Assembly (NCBI RefSeq): GCF_963259705.1
Contig: NC_081861.1
Span: 68,429,623-68,493,622, forward strand
DNA: 64,000 bases
Source: Myotis daubentonii
Taxonomy: Eukaryota > Chordata > Mammalia > Chiroptera > Vespertilionidae
Direction of reading: 5' to 3'
Every line of letters starts with the position of its first letter. Within the stretch, counting starts at the first letter, position 1. The position numbers were made by a program, and so were the translations under genes. The notes under the pieces are model-generated. The model was given only the letters and a program-made list of their open reading frames with translations, made no database searches and was not told the origin of the DNA. Shown here piece after piece: positions 10,721 to 23,959 of the stretch.

Positions 10721-10966
10721 GAAGTATTCAGGATGGCAAAGCATATCGTCTGGTGAATTCTCTTGGCAAAATCAAGCTGTTCTAAATGTTGAATTACTAG
10801 GGGCTAGGAGAATTGGAAAGGATGATCATCCAATTGGCAGACAGCCTAGTAATGGAGATGATAGAACAGTTGGAAGCCACTACAGGAATTTCAAATTGTC
10901 CTCGGGTATAAAATGGGGGAGAAAAAAGACATATTTCCATACCCTTGTCTTTTGTATATTCTTTTA
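10721..10966 (+). other. open segment behind a good 3' splice site (weak exon candidate)
   Basis: A polypyrimidine tract plus AG (TTTTTCTTTCTATATTTCAG) ends at 10720. From there one frame stays open for 81 codons to TAG at 10964-10966. The translation is low in low-complexity residues (for example KYSGWQSISSGEFSWQNQAV). A possible donor (GGGTATAA) lies at about 10904. I recognise no family. The strand is opposite to the better exon candidates and the length is not rare by chance, so it is weak. Confidence 0.15.
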
Positions 10967-11634
10967 GGAAGAAAGAAAAAAGTGGGCTATTACTGAAATA
11001 TAACTAGATATCTTCAAAGTTAGAAATAAGCAATTAAATCGGAATATCATGTGCATATCATATGGCATCAAAGGATTTTTTTTAACAAGAGGTGATGGTC
11101 CAAAATTATATTTTTATTTCAAATATCTATTATAAATAGATTCTATAATGATGCTTAAACTTATATATATTCATTATATATATGTATATATGTAATATTT
11201 TTCAAAGGAAAGATTTGATAAAATGTTATTTTCCATTTTGTTCAGTTATTTAAGCCAATGTGTGTAAAATGTTAACCAAATATGCTGAGTATTTTTGAAT
11301 AGCAAAATGTAAATAAGTGGAAAGTTTATGAATATAAAAACTCATATATAATTTACATTTAATCAAAACACATAGATTTAGGACAAAAATGAAGTCATGA
11401 GTTTTAGCAAATGTGCATTAAATTATTTATACAAAGTAATAACCTAACTAAATAAAGAATGTGGACATTTTAATATGCTGGACCAAAATTACCTTTAAAG
11501 ATTGTGGAGGGTTAATGTCTTGCATATCACTATATATTTGTGCTACAAATGCTGATACACTGGGAAATTGAGTTACTTTCTCTGATGAATCTGAGGATGT
11601 TTTATGGCTCCTTTTTGCTTCACTACACACTTAC

Positions 11635-11697
11635 CACTCTTACAGGCAAATCTGCAACTAATTTTTCAAAGATACTGCTTATCACATAGATATAGTG
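11635..11697 (-). CDS. candidate 63-bp internal exon, gene unknown
   Basis: On the minus strand a strong acceptor (GTAATTTTTTCAG) lies immediately before 11697, and a near-consensus donor (GTG|GTAAGT) follows 11635. The 63-bp exon has one open frame of 21 codons, phase 0 at both ends, reading HYIYVISSIFEKLVADLPVR and one more V. The other two frames contain stops. The phase is compatible with the candidate at 14429-14504 lying upstream in the same gene. I do not recognise the protein. A second open stretch just downstream (11493-11590, with donor AAAG|GTAATT) cannot be spliced to it because only about 40 bases separate them; it may be an alternative or chance exon. Confidence 0.4.
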
Positions 11698-14428
11698 CTG
11701 AAAAAATTACAGTAGACAGGTTGAGTACACGTGGTTGAGTCTTTAGACTGTGATTAGCTGTGAAGTCATATGAGACATGTGTGTCTACTGTTCTCACCAG
11801 GGGACCTCTGTCCTAAGAATAAGGGTAGTTTCACTGTGGGGATTTTTACTGCCAATGTGGAAACCCTTTGTCCATATGTTAAATAATCTGTTCAAATATG
11901 GTCCAGCTCATATTGACATAGTAATTAACTTTTTGATAATTCAAACTGTACATAAATTTATACCATAATTAGTAATGATTTCCTCTTGCTTAACTAGTTA
12001 CTGGCTTAAAATGTGCAAATTATGCTGAGAGAAGAGTAGAGAAATTATACCTATTCATCAAAGCACATTCTCAAATGGTTCTTCTCATTCTTTAACATGT
12101 GAAAATGAAAACCTCTCCCTTTGCCACAAAATAGTCACATGACTGGTGTCTTCAGTGCATTATCTTGTCAGGTCCTGGAGGATGTAAATTATATTTCCTT
12201 GTCTGCTGACATATTGGGCAATTATAACCCCATCAACCAATCTAGATTTGAGAATAATTTTGTATGGAGTTGAAAAATACCAAGATAGACATATCTGACA
12301 ACAGAGAAGACAAGAAGTCTGAGAACAAATCTATACTGGCAGCCTAATCTGGGAGTTTAAATGGAAATGCAAACAGTTGTAAGGATGTACTCCACAGCCT
12401 TCTGCTATCATTATAGTTGCCAGTCTTCTAAAATGACTTCCTGTTTTAAGAGCTAGAAATGCCTAAACCACTTGATAGACTGGAGAAAAGAAAGAAAAAG
12501 CAAAAACCTCACTAAAGCATTACTACTTACATTAATATGATAGCAACTCAATTTATTCAAGTGCTGATCAATGCTAACAATCAGAGAGGTTCATGAATTA
12601 TGTATTTCAAAAGAACCTGCTACTTTTTAGTGGAATGTCACAAGGTTAACCAACTGGTAGACATGAGTTCCCTTGGGCACAATTTCAACTGCAGTGCTTA
12701 CTACTCCAGTCGATGGAAGAACAATAGCAAAATAGAGCTCTGTTTGAAATATATAATGAACTGCTCTCATAAACCTCAACCTTCAAAAATCATTATACAT
12801 GAGAGTTTGATACTGCAGACAATTACCAGACCTCCATTTGTCTGGTAATATCATCTCTTGTTGTTTTGTCTATTCCTTAACCATATCTCAGTAATTATTG
12901 ATAGCACAATTGCCATAGATTGTCCTGTTAATACAAATGGATTAACAATTAAAATATCTTGTTAAGTGTTTCCTATTTCAGGATTCTCTAGTCTGTCTCA
13001 AGGCTGTCTCCACTTCTCTGTAATGCTTACTTTTGAAAAATGTAAAGGCCTAGTTTACATTTTCCTATGTATGTTTCATTTATGCAACTATTTCCACAAT
13101 TTTAATTTTTATTAATATTCATGTCAGTATCCCTTTACCCTACCATTTTAAAGCTAGGATAATTTCCTTTAAAGCTAAAATGGAATATTGATATCAAAAC
13201 TGGCATTTTTCTAGATGTTTGTAAAAGCTGTCTATACTGATGATGAGTTTAGAAACTGAATCCATTAACTCTAAGATATTTTGGAACCAAAGTTTTTCTC
13301 ATGCAGTCCTTCTTATTGAAAAAGATTGGCATTATTCATACCTCTTTTTAAAATTTCATTATTATTAGCTTATTTTCCCCTCAATAAAAAAGTGGCAATG
13401 AATTTAAACCATATCTGAAAATATTCAATTTTCTGTATAACTTTTTATACACACAATGGCAAATGTTGACATTTCTACCATCTACAACTCTTAGCAATGC
13501 CATACAATCATACCTTCTTATGAATAGAGTCTACTCTTTTAAAATGTTGTTCAAAATATGGACTGCAAAAAATGAAGTAGCTCTGTGACTTCACCAACAT
13601 TATAATGGAGATGCTGATCTTGAAAAAAAATGGGAGTATATTTCAAAAGACTTATTGCAATAACATTACAATGCTGAATCAGGCTTTGAGCAGTCTGTCA
13701 GTTCATTTAACTAAACCTCAAATTACTTGCTGCCACATGTTCATGCTACATTTCTTTCTAAACAAGAAAGAAAAGGCTTTAATAAACTGACGTAAAGTAG
13801 GTATGGCCCCATTACCCCAAAGGAATGCAGAATGTGGGCTTTCATTTTATGTTGGATAAAGCTAAATTAAAGAGACCATGAAACATTAAAATTGTAATGA
13901 CATTGATACCATATAATCACATATGACCATATGACACAAAATTATTTCACATCTACCGAGATTAGACTGTCCAGAAATCAAATTAATAAATAATATTTAA
14001 ATTGTTAATTATTTAGGTAGATTACATGTTTTTCAGTTTAATGAATGGATATTGCAATTCTCTCTGTATTAGGACTACTAGTTCTATATTATGTATATAG
14101 TTATATCACTAATTATAATTGCCTTGTAAATGTGTTATATTCAAGCTATGAAATGAGAAGATTAATGTGTTTATACTTCTTATGAGATTTAATTATGACA
14201 TATCTGTAAATACATGAAAAAATGTTGCACACTGCCTAGTAACAAGAAATTATCTTCAGATTAAAAGCTTCCTCATGCCAACAGTTATTTTAGTCCACAT
14301 TCTTTTTCCCTTGACTAAAGCAACCTGTGCTAGGTTTTATTTAGTTTTGTTTAGGTAACTTCTTTCTTTCTGGTATCTGAGCATAACAGTGTGAAAATAT
14401 TATTAGGAGTCTTACTCATGAATGTTAC
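11698..14428. other. AT-rich DNA, probable intron
   Basis: No repeat or gene was identified. Open frames such as 12600-12848 (+) and 13605-13790 (+) show no supporting signals. Confidence 0.45.
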
Positions 14429-14504
14429 CTTTAAGATGGCAGCATTTTGTGTTACACTACAAGGATCTACAGCTTTGATAGATATGCCAAAAAAATAAAT
14501 AGTC
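14429..14504 (-). CDS. candidate 76-bp internal exon, gene unknown
   Basis: On the minus strand a long pyrimidine tract with AG (TTTCCCTCTACCTCTTTAG) precedes 14504, and AAG|GTAACA follows 14429, a fair but not ideal donor. Only one of three frames is open: one base, then 25 codons including GISIKAVDPCSVTQNAAILK, ending in phase 0. That matches the phase-0 start of the 11635-11697 candidate downstream. The family is not recognised, and a decoy exon is possible. Confidence 0.3.
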
Positions 14505-17500
14505 CTAAAGAGGTAGAGGGAAAGAAATCCCAATTCTGATAGAATCTGGGAAATAAAACAATGTAAAAATTATTGAAGGATTTTCCATTCAATTCAAAGA
14601 AAAAAAAAACACTTTGCACTAGGGAAATCTAGTCAGTTAGTACCTCTCTGCTTTGACATTCTGATTTGAATCTGTATTTCCCAGATGTCAGTTGGCTCCT
14701 CCAATCACATACTAGCTAAGAAATCGAAAATGTCTTTGAGCTTTAGAGAGTAATTTGGGGGAACTGTAATAAGCAAAATCAATTTTTCTTCTTATAGCAC
14801 ACTTCCTACTTGTTTAAAATGAGAATTGTCAGAAATTTCAGTACTAACTAAATGAGCAGATATGCATACAAGTTCCTAATGATTTCCTAGAACACAGGAT
14901 CAAAATATTGAAAAAAAAAAAGAATCCTTAAAGGGGGTATACTAGTACAGTATTTAATCTAAAACAGTGACATAATTGTTACTATTACTTTTTAAATTAA
15001 TTAACCAAAAGGAGAATAAGCTGCTTTAACTATTTATGACAAGTAAAAACAATTTTAAAAACGTGTTGCTTAGAATTATATATCTAATGGCTTTATAACC
15101 ATTCAAATTTATTAAATTCATTTATTCTGTTATTTTAATTGTAGTTGTTATATTTATATATATTTTCTTATTTGATTCTTCTGACGATATCTGGGATAAT
15201 TTCAAATTTCAAAAAAAAAATAGGTAAAACTGGAAATCTCACACTCGAATTTATTGAAGTCTTAAGAGAACCCAAGTGATCAAGACCTCATTTATGCAGC
15301 TAAATCACTTATTAAGCCTTTAAGAAATATTTAAACTGATTAAAATCAGCATTCTTTAACTCTCCTTAATGATCCAGCATAATTATTTACCATTGCACAT
15401 GCGTGCTTGTAGAGCAAAAGAACAGTAGACCTGCTATACAGTGAATACCTGTTTTAACTGGTATGGTTGTAATTCCAATATTAAATGATAAAGGAGCTAT
15501 TCAGCACACATTTGAAATTAATTATTATTATTTGATTAGATATGAATCATGTGCAAAGTTGTCACAAATATAGTTAATGTATTCAAATAAATAAATGTGT
15601 TTGGTTGTTTTTTTCATAATTAAGAAAACCTAAAAAAGTTTGTACTTTTTAGTGCAACAAAATCTTAAACACAATGGGGTAGAATGAGTATGTCCTCTTT
15701 TGCAAAACAAACAAACAAGCAAAAAAGCGCATCATCTTTATGAAAGATATATCTACTCTCCATTTAGCATTTTTGTTTATATAACGTATGTTGTAGAGGT
15801 TATGTATTATTTTGGGGATTAAATAGCTCCTTATCATCAATAGAAAAATTTTCATAAACATTGTTTTCAATTAGGTAGTTGTTACTATTTCTGTGTTCAA
15901 AGATATTACAAAGAGAGGTCGAGTTCCTAATTTCAAGTTTCTGGATTTTGAAAAGCACACTAAATGTTACTATACATGCTTTAATAATAGTAGTTTTATA
16001 TTAATATTTATTAAAATCCATAAATAGTGTAAGCCTTTGTTATTATACTTTTAATCAGTTATAACATAAACAAGAAAGTCAAATGTGCTAGAATCAAGCA
16101 ACCTTCAGACAAAATCTTCCTTACTACTTTGCATATAAAAGAGATCTGTTCAACAAAAGAGTAAGATAAGCTACATATGTAATTTCTAGTAGCCACAGTA
16201 AAGGAAGTAATAAGAAACAGGTGATTAATATACTTAACCCAATTTATTTAAAATATTCTTATTTCAACATACAACCAATATAAAAATCATCAATGATGTT
16301 TTACATTCATTTATCCACACTAAGTGATCTTTACTTGTATCACATTGCAATTTAGACTAGCTGTATTTCAAGGACCCGATGGCTACTAGCTACTGTACTG
16401 GCTATCCCCTGCAATGAATGGTATTTTACTTTTGATAGACCTAAGTGAATTAAGCCTGTGAAGTCTCAGCTCTGTGATATTTCAGTTTTCCTTTTTTTCT
16501 TACATAGGTGCTATTTGGGAAGAAAAATAACATTCTGACCATAACTTAACATTCTTTCTTTAGTTGTCAAAATCTCAGTATGGCAGATGGTAGAATTTCT
16601 TTAAACTATTTTTTTCTTTGATCCTACAATATGAGGATGGGGGTTGTAAAAGATTTACCATAGCTGAGCACATACTGTTAAGGAATGGCAGAATTCCAGG
16701 GTAAAAGAACACGGGCAGCCATGGCATTTGAGTGTGTTTTTGTTTTGTTGTTTTTGCAACCAAGTTAAGAAGAGACTTTTAAGGAATGGATTTCTAGCAC
16801 AAAAGGTTTTTTTGGGGGGAGGGTTTAAATTGAGTATGCAGAACCCAGTGAAATGTTCATTTTAACTCCAAATAATTAGAGCTATATGCAACAACATTTA
16901 TCCTACATCAATAAAGAAACCTATGGCCAAATGAACAATGGACTCAGATGGTATTAAAGAAAGTAGGCTAAGACCATTTATAATCAGACTATGACTTCAA
17001 ACAAGTATACTACTTTATCGACTGATGTGTCATTGTGTAATAACCCCTCTTTTAAAAACCCTCTTCAGTCATGAGATAGTCTGACTTTGGTAGTCTAAGT
17101 ACCTGTGATCCTCTAGAGGTGCAATTACTGCATACTAGCTGCAACGCCCCCCCCCCTTGAGTTCTCTCATTACTATAATTAAATCTCTTTTAATTTTATA
17201 TGTAAATGAATTATTTAAGTCAAAATCTTTGATTTCTTTTTCATATTAGACTATTTCAAAGAAGTGAGATATTCAAAAGTTCAATCACTAGTAACTGACT
17301 CTTCCAAGTTCTAAAAAAGCTTAGACTCTGTTAATTGAAAGGGGATAACAACAAAATGTTCACGTAGACTGCATAAATAAAATAAACTATTCAAGTGCTA
17401 CCTTTTTAGTAACTGCTCTTTTTCTTTGCAAGATGCCTTTTGTAAAGCTGTGGTTATCACATTTTCATATTTTGAAATTACTCATCAAATAAAACAAATT

Positions 17501-18869
17501 TATTTGGGAGTTGAAAAGGAAACCTTATGAGTTTAAAAAGAATATAATGTTTGACACAACCCAAAATTATGGTAAACTTTTAGAGTTTTTTGACCTTTGT
17601 TAATGCAGATATGAGAAACGGTGCTGCGTAAGGGAATTGTATAATGAAAATTTGTACATTTCTTAATTTGTAGTTTACATGATTATGTAATCAAAAATTC
17701 TTCTCATATTAAAATATACAAAGTGCTATATATGCATTTTGTCTGAAGTCCAAAACAACGTAGGGAAAGTGTTAGATTCATTTTCAAAGCCAAAGCTTCC
17801 TTGCAGTTGCAATTTCCTAAGTTTGCTTTATTTCTAGGGTTTATTTAATACTGGTTTTCATGAGACATGGTGCCAGCACTTAGTAAAATTTAAAAGTAAA
17901 TAACACACAGTAAACTAAAGAATTGTATGAGTTACATAAATTTCTGGTAACTCCTGCCAGATCTGGTACAGTTTCATCCAACCATATATGTCTTAGATAC
18001 ATATATTATCTCTGACAAGATATCATCTCCTAATATTTTAGTATTACAGTGTTAACTGTGATCATTCACCATGTTAATAGCATCTAGGTCTGCAACCATA
18101 ATGAGGGAACTGTCATCTAAGTACTGTTGTGGTGCTGACACATTTTACATCTGTATCACAATAAAATTACTTATAATAAAAATGTTATCATATCCCTTAG
18201 CATTTCCAGACTTAATATTTTGAATAATTAATGGTGTCTATTATTTTCCTTCATTTCTTCTTGCAAGTATCGATTCACAATTTCTATTAACATTCAATAT
18301 CTGAGAAAAATATGATCTTTAGCACAGAAGAAATAAATGTGCCTATTTTACTTTTTTAAATATAGCCAACTGTATTTAGTCATTTTCTTGAAACTGTAAA
18401 ATACCTTGGTATTAGCCAATATCAAATCGAAAGATCTTAGAATTTTAGAGCAAAAATACACTGAATAAAAATTTAATGAACCACCTACCTCTAAGGATGA
18501 ATAAAATGAGGTTAGTAGAATGGAGAAACCCATTTTTCCAAGGAAACACTAGTTAAAAGCTGTAGCTATACCACACAACAAGTGTTCCAATACTAAAATT
18601 AAAATAACACTGGTTGTTTATTCTAAAATTAGCAAATCTTAATGGTTCATATCAATTGCCTTACTTAAGTATAGTAGTTGTATTTGTTTAACTTTAGCAG
18701 TAAATTTATTGACTTATAACAAGCAACTTAACTATCAAGACCTTTTTCCGAAGCAATTTCATACTGCATAGAAATACATACAGAAAATTGACTGCACATT
18801 TATTTTTTCATTTACATATAACATTAGTATTCCCAGAGATTTATGAAAACTCTAATATTTAATCTACTT
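14505..18869. other. AT-rich DNA, probable intron
   Basis: About 4.4 kb without recognisable interspersed repeats, and with low GC. No open frame here has convincing splice signals. Confidence 0.45.
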
Positions 18870-18887
18870 AATTCCTTTGTTTTTTTG

Positions 18888-19107
18888 TTTTTTTTTTAAA
18901 TATATTTTATTGATTTTTTACAGAGAGGAAGGGAGAGAGAGAGAGTTAGAAACATTGATGAGAGAGAAACATCGATCAGCTGCCTCCTGCACATCTCCTA
19001 CTGGGGATGTGCCCACAACCCAGGTACATGCCCTTGACCGGAATCGAACCTGGGACCTTTCAGTCCACAGGCTGACGTTCTATCCAATGAGCCAAACCGG
19101 TTTCGGC
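18888..19107 (-). mobile_element. Ves-type SINE
   Basis: Reverse copy with tail complement AAATATATTTTATTGATTTT, box complements (GAATCGAACCTGGGACC, CTATCCAATGAGCC) and flanking AATTCCTTTGTTTTTTG at 18870-18886 and 19108-19124. A T/G-rich stretch at its left is the extended tail. Confidence 0.93.
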
Positions 19108-19124
19108 AATTCCTTTGTTTTTTG

Positions 19125-19989
19125 ATGAGCTCTAATTCATCACATATTAAGCTTTATGTATTCCATTATGCATTTCAAATCCCACTGTATCTTCTTTAAA
19201 TCTGGCAATAATTGTATTATTAAAATTTGCATATTTGTGAAGTTAATACTCAACTTGTTTAACACATGTGAAGTAATAGTTGGAAAGCCAAGAAAAGCTG
19301 CTGGTTATCACAAGGTATTTTTCTTCCAGTTTATTTTCAAACTGAGGTTAATAGAATGTGCCATTACTTGTTAATGTTTCTGTTAATTATTAAGATGTTT
19401 AATGAAACCTTGTGCACTGTTCTAAGACATTTCATATTTAATCTTAAATGATAATTCAAATTTTATAGGCTCTGAGTCATGTACTAGCTATCACATGAAG
19501 TGAAATTACTCCAATTCAAGTTATTTGCCCACTTCATTTAAGTATCACCAATTGACATTTCTTTACTTCTTAGAAAAGCAATACCCCTAAGCACACTCAT
19601 CATTTTTTTTTAGTATCACTTATAAAGTATTTACTGTAACATATTCTATCATATCACGTATTTTGAAGTATTCCATATTATTCTTGTGATAATAAGAGCA
19701 GAGTCTATCACACCATTAACTTCATTTCCATGACAGTCAGACAAATTATTTTAGATGTTAATGTGTATTGCAGCAATTTACATAGTTATGTCAAAGAAAT
19801 ATAGAAGCCTCCTGGAGATTGCTAATTTAGTCTGTTGAAGAAATAATTTCTCAAATATTAGGTATGTATATATGCAAAGACATGACTCATATGGAAGTAC
19901 TATTACCTATCAGCTGAATGAAGTCTACCTTAAGTATTTGAAACCTACCTAATTTTATTTTCTCTTTAGAATCCAACTTCTCAAGACTG
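19125..19989. other. AT-rich unique DNA
   Basis: No feature recognised. Confidence 0.5.
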
Positions 19990-20155
19990 GGAAAACAGCA
20001 TGGTGTCAGACAGGCCTGGGTTTCAGTTTTGACTTTGCCACATAACAAATCTGTGACCCTGGGAAAATTCTTAAAGAATTCTAAGTTTCTCCATCAATGA
20101 AACAAGGATAAGTGCCTATCCCAGAGGATTGTTGCAGATAAAATAAAATAGACAA
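19990..20155 (+). mobile_element. ancient MIR SINE
   Basis: MIR core signature: GACAGGCCTGGGTTTCAGTT, TTTGCCACATAACAAATCTG, GTGACCCTGGGAAAATTCTT and TTTCTCCATCAATGAAACAAGG, followed by GGATTGTTGCAGATAAAAT. Heavily diverged, as expected for a repeat older than placental radiation. Confidence 0.8.
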
Positions 20156-20341
20156 TCAGTCTGTCAGATATTTTTCTTTTCTCCAATCAAGCCATTTCTT
20201 GTAGTATTCATAAGACAATTTGTTTTACATTTATTGTGCATTATTTGAGCCACTGCTGCAAATGAATAATACATAATATAATAGTCATCTCTTAAGACCA
20301 AGTTCAGATTTTAGCTCTTCTATGAAGTTAATATCCAATTC

Positions 20342-20368
<27 letters not shown>
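20342..20368. repeat. (GT)n microsatellite
   Basis: About 13 GT units. Confidence 0.95.
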
Positions 20369-20372
<4 letters not shown>

Positions 20373-20748
20373 GGTTCAGCTAAAGCTGTACCTTATTATG
20401 TTATTCTCTAATTTTGAGTGCCTTATATATTAACACTTAATTATGTATTACATCATACTAATGATGATGTGTCTGTGTGTTTTATCTTCCCATTTAGACT
20501 GTAAGTTATTAATAAAATTATAATGAATTATATATGTCTTTGGTAGCTCACAATGATTAGCCATGTAGTAAGTGCTTAATTTAACATTAGCTGAATTATG
20601 TATTTGGTACCAGTTCCTTATCTCTATGGTACTATTCATATGTCATTGTCACATGCACCCCTCACAATAAAAAATGTATTTTCAGAGAAAAACATTCACA
20701 GGTGTACATGAGACATAGGAGTTTCATCTTGCTGACTTTTTTTTTTAG

Positions 20749-20750
<2 letters not shown>

Positions 20751-20804
<54 letters not shown>
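20751..20804. repeat. (TC)n microsatellite
   Basis: About 26 uninterrupted TC units preceded by a T run; a homopurine/homopyrimidine tract. Confidence 0.97.
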
Positions 20805-21292
20805 GATAATGCATTCAAGCATAGGCACATCTAGGTTTTTCTGGGTCCTGAAAATTATATAACATGAGAGACACTCCCTTGTATCTTATTATTATTATTT
20901 TAATAATATTATTTTTACAATTTTACCAAGATATATAATCCATGTGATACATTGATAAGAGACTCACCCCTCTGGGACTTGAAATGGGTGGTGTGTATTA
21001 TATTGGTATCAGGTAAATCATCTATGTATCTAATAGTTGCTCCTAATAAAGTTCCCAACTTGTGCTGTAATTTCTAGCCTTTTCTACCTGATGATGACAA
21101 ATGGTATTGAAGGGAAAATTTTTTTCAACTTAAAAATTGTTCTCATTTGACTCTTTTTAATAACCAAGTTAATCTTATCATTTTAACAAAAACAACATTA
21201 ACAGTAGCAAGAAGTATAACATAATTTAAAGACATCTGTATTTGTTTTCTATCTCTACTGTAAAAATTACTAGTGACTTAGTGACTTTAAAC

Positions 21293-21495
21293 GAGGGGTG
21301 GGGAACCTTTTTTCTGCTAAGGTCCATTTGGGTATTTATAACACCAATCAGGGCCATACAAAATCATCAACTTAAAAATGAGCCTGCTATATGTGGTCAG
21401 ACTTTAATTAACTCACTCCTAATGTCTTGGCAAGGCCAGACCAAATGATATGACTGGCCTTATATGGACCATGGGCTGGACATTGCACACCCTTG
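21293..21495. mobile_element. non-autonomous hAT DNA transposon
   Basis: A 203-bp element with imperfect inverted ends (GAGGGGTGGGGAAC at the left, GCACACCCTTG at the right). It is flanked by a perfect 8-bp duplication CTTTAAAC at 21285-21292 and 21496-21503, the hAT target size. The interior (GGTCCATTTGGGTATTTATA, GGCAAGGCCAGACCAAATGA) resembles old mammalian hAT MITE-like families. No transposase coding. Confidence 0.85.
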
Positions 21496-21503
21496 CTTTA
21501 AAC

Positions 21504-22223
21504 AACACAAATTTATTATCTTATAGTTCTGAAGGTCAGAATCCTGAAATGGATCTCATGGGCATAAAATGAAGGTGTCAGCAAGGCTGCATTCCTTTCT
21601 GGAAATTCTAAGGGAGGATTTGTTTCCTTGTTTTTTTTTCCCAGCTTCTAGAGGACACCTATATTCCTTGGATTGTAGTCTAGCAATTTCATAGTTAGCA
21701 ATGTTGGGTCAAGTCTTTGTCACAATGCCATCACTTTGGTTCTCCTTCTGCCTCCCTCTTCTACAAAAGGGCCCTTGTGATTACATTGGGTGCAACATGA
21801 TAATCCATAATAATCTCCCTATTTTAAGGTCAGCTGAAGAGGTAATTTAATTAGGTTTGCAACCACAATCCTCCTTTGCCATGTATGTAACCTAACATAG
21901 TCTCAGGATCCAGGGATTAGAAGGTGAAAATCCTTGGGGCACCATTATTCTGTCAACCTCAGCATTCCTCTGGAAATTTTTAAGCAATAATCAGAATCCT
22001 TTCATTTAAAATGGCCACAAAATAAACAATATGAGTTATAGTTTCTGGGTCAGTGATTCATTCCTTCATTCAAAAAACACAGTCAATAGTCATTATTTGC
22101 AGAGTTCTGTTCTATAGTGGTTGTGAACACTGGACTAGCCAATAATGAGTCATTATTTCTAGGGGGAATATATATATTTGTATATAAATCTTAAAGCCTA
22201 AAAACAATTCTTTTTGGTATATT
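21504..22223. other. unique DNA
   Basis: No gene or confident repeat. Some stretches are less AT-rich, but open frames are short. Confidence 0.45.
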
Positions 22224-22373
22224 TGATTTATTTTACAGAAGAAAAAATGACATCCATACATGCAAAATGACTTGCCTGAGGACATTCCCTTAACAAGTAC
22301 CAGAGTTAAGACTTAAACCCCATGCAACTGGCCCCAGAGTCAGAACTTCTTCCACCACATTGCACTGACCCTT
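22224..22373 (-). mobile_element. ancient MIR SINE fragment
   Basis: Reverse MIR pattern: TTACAGAAGAAAAAATGACA, TGACTTGCCTGAGGACATTC, GAGTTAAGACTTAAACCCCA and CAGAACTTCTTCCACCACAT. Diverged. Confidence 0.7.
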
Positions 22374-22702
22374 CTGTCCCCATCTTCTGGTCATTTCTCC
22401 CTTAGAGCCGAAACATGGTAGAGCGGCACCAGGTGGATCTCAGCTGGGAACGAGCACAAGGGACAACTCAAAATGTTCACTGCTCTCCACATGTCCACAA
22501 ATGGCTGTGAAATCTAAATTCTACAAGTATTGATTTAGGAACCAATGAGCACATTTTTGTGAATTAAGTGCATTCACAAATATAAAACCTGCAAACAATG
22601 AAGATCAACCAAGCACTGCTCTAGGTTCTGGAGAGAGAGACATTATCCTTGGTCATTTAACACAAGGGGTAAGCCAGACAATAAAAAAATATTTAGATAT
22701 CT

Positions 22703-22708
22703 ATAGAT

Positions 22709-22747
<39 letters not shown>

Positions 22748-22830
22748 GATAGATAGATAATAGATGATAGATATTCATGATAGTTCTATATACATATGTA
22801 TGTGGTGTGTGTGTGTGTGTGTGTGTATGT
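22703..22830. repeat. compound (GATA)n / (GT)n microsatellite
   Basis: About ten GATA units (22706-22748), interrupted GATGATAGATAGATAATAGA, then at about 22804-22826 an (TG)n run. Multi-motif and probably polymorphic. Confidence 0.95.
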
Positions 22831-23959
22831 GTATACACAAGAACATGAAAGAGCTATGATCAGACCAAGATCTCTAGAAATACAAACATGCAGGAATACA
22901 CTGAATGACAATGACAATGAAACAGCCGTATAATTTCATTTTCCCTGACCTTGGAAAATTCCATTTTCTCTTGCTATTCCTGGCAAGTAGGCTTGGGGGG
23001 TGGGGCGGGAGGGATGAGTATGGCTTAGCATAACTCTGAAGAATTAGCATAGTCAGCTGCTCAGCTGAGCAAGAGTTTTAATGTAACGTACTGTTAATCG
23101 GAGAGCGGTACAGTGCAATAAAGACAGTGTTGCTGTTCCTTTTTATAACTGCCCTCATTATGCCAAAAATCCTAAGAATCACTCATTAGCATCCTTAAAA
23201 CAACTTAAAACTGGTACCCCCTGCAAATATTATAAGCAAGTCTCAAGAAAACTTATCTAAATCAAAATATTTAAACACATATCTAATGCTGAATTTCAAA
23301 ACGTAGAACAAATGGTGCTTAAAAAAAGCATATTATCTATATAAGTAAAAATAAACAGAAGAAATGAAGGATTTAAGCTTTCTGTACTATTGAGATTTAG
23401 TTACATTAGATAAAACACTTTGTAAATATTTCACAATGTGAGCATATATTTGCAATTCTTAAACTGCAATATTGTAAGGATTCCAAATCTTACAGCATCT
23501 TCATTAAAAAAAAATCAATCAAACAAACAAACAAAAAAATCAACCTTGAAGTTCAACTTTCAGTAAATAAGGAGACAAATTTATTCATAACTGGCTATAC
23601 TTATTATAAAAATTAAAATAAAGGAAAGGTTATCAGAATATATATTTCTGCTCAAATGTCTGATGAGAATATTAATTCTATTAAGTGTGCAGCAAAGTCC
23701 TAAAATAGTTTTAATAATCTACTGAGTCCACAGGGGAAAACTACTCTATTTTGTTTCCAGGAAAACACACAGTGCTAAAGTGAACAGTAGTATTTATAAG
23801 GCACTTATTTTACCTACTAAGGCACTCAAGGCATGACAGATAAAATACAGCCAAAAATAAAAAGTTAACCATTTTCATGATTATAAATAATTTTTTTAAA
23901 TGTCTGATTAAATTTTTGGAGGTCCAAAGTCCCAACAGAAATAAAGCTATTTTTGATTG
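22831..23959. other. AT-rich unique DNA
   Basis: No gene seen. A short AAAC/AAAT-rich stretch lies at 23505-23540. Confidence 0.45.

Noticed and set aside
11493..11590. Open stretch SSEKVTQFPSVSAFVAQIYS... with donor AAAG|GTAATT on the minus strand
   Set aside because: The acceptor (CATCCTCAG) has a weak pyrimidine tract and the distance to the better exon at 11635 is too short for an intron. Its phase does not follow the 14429-14504 candidate.
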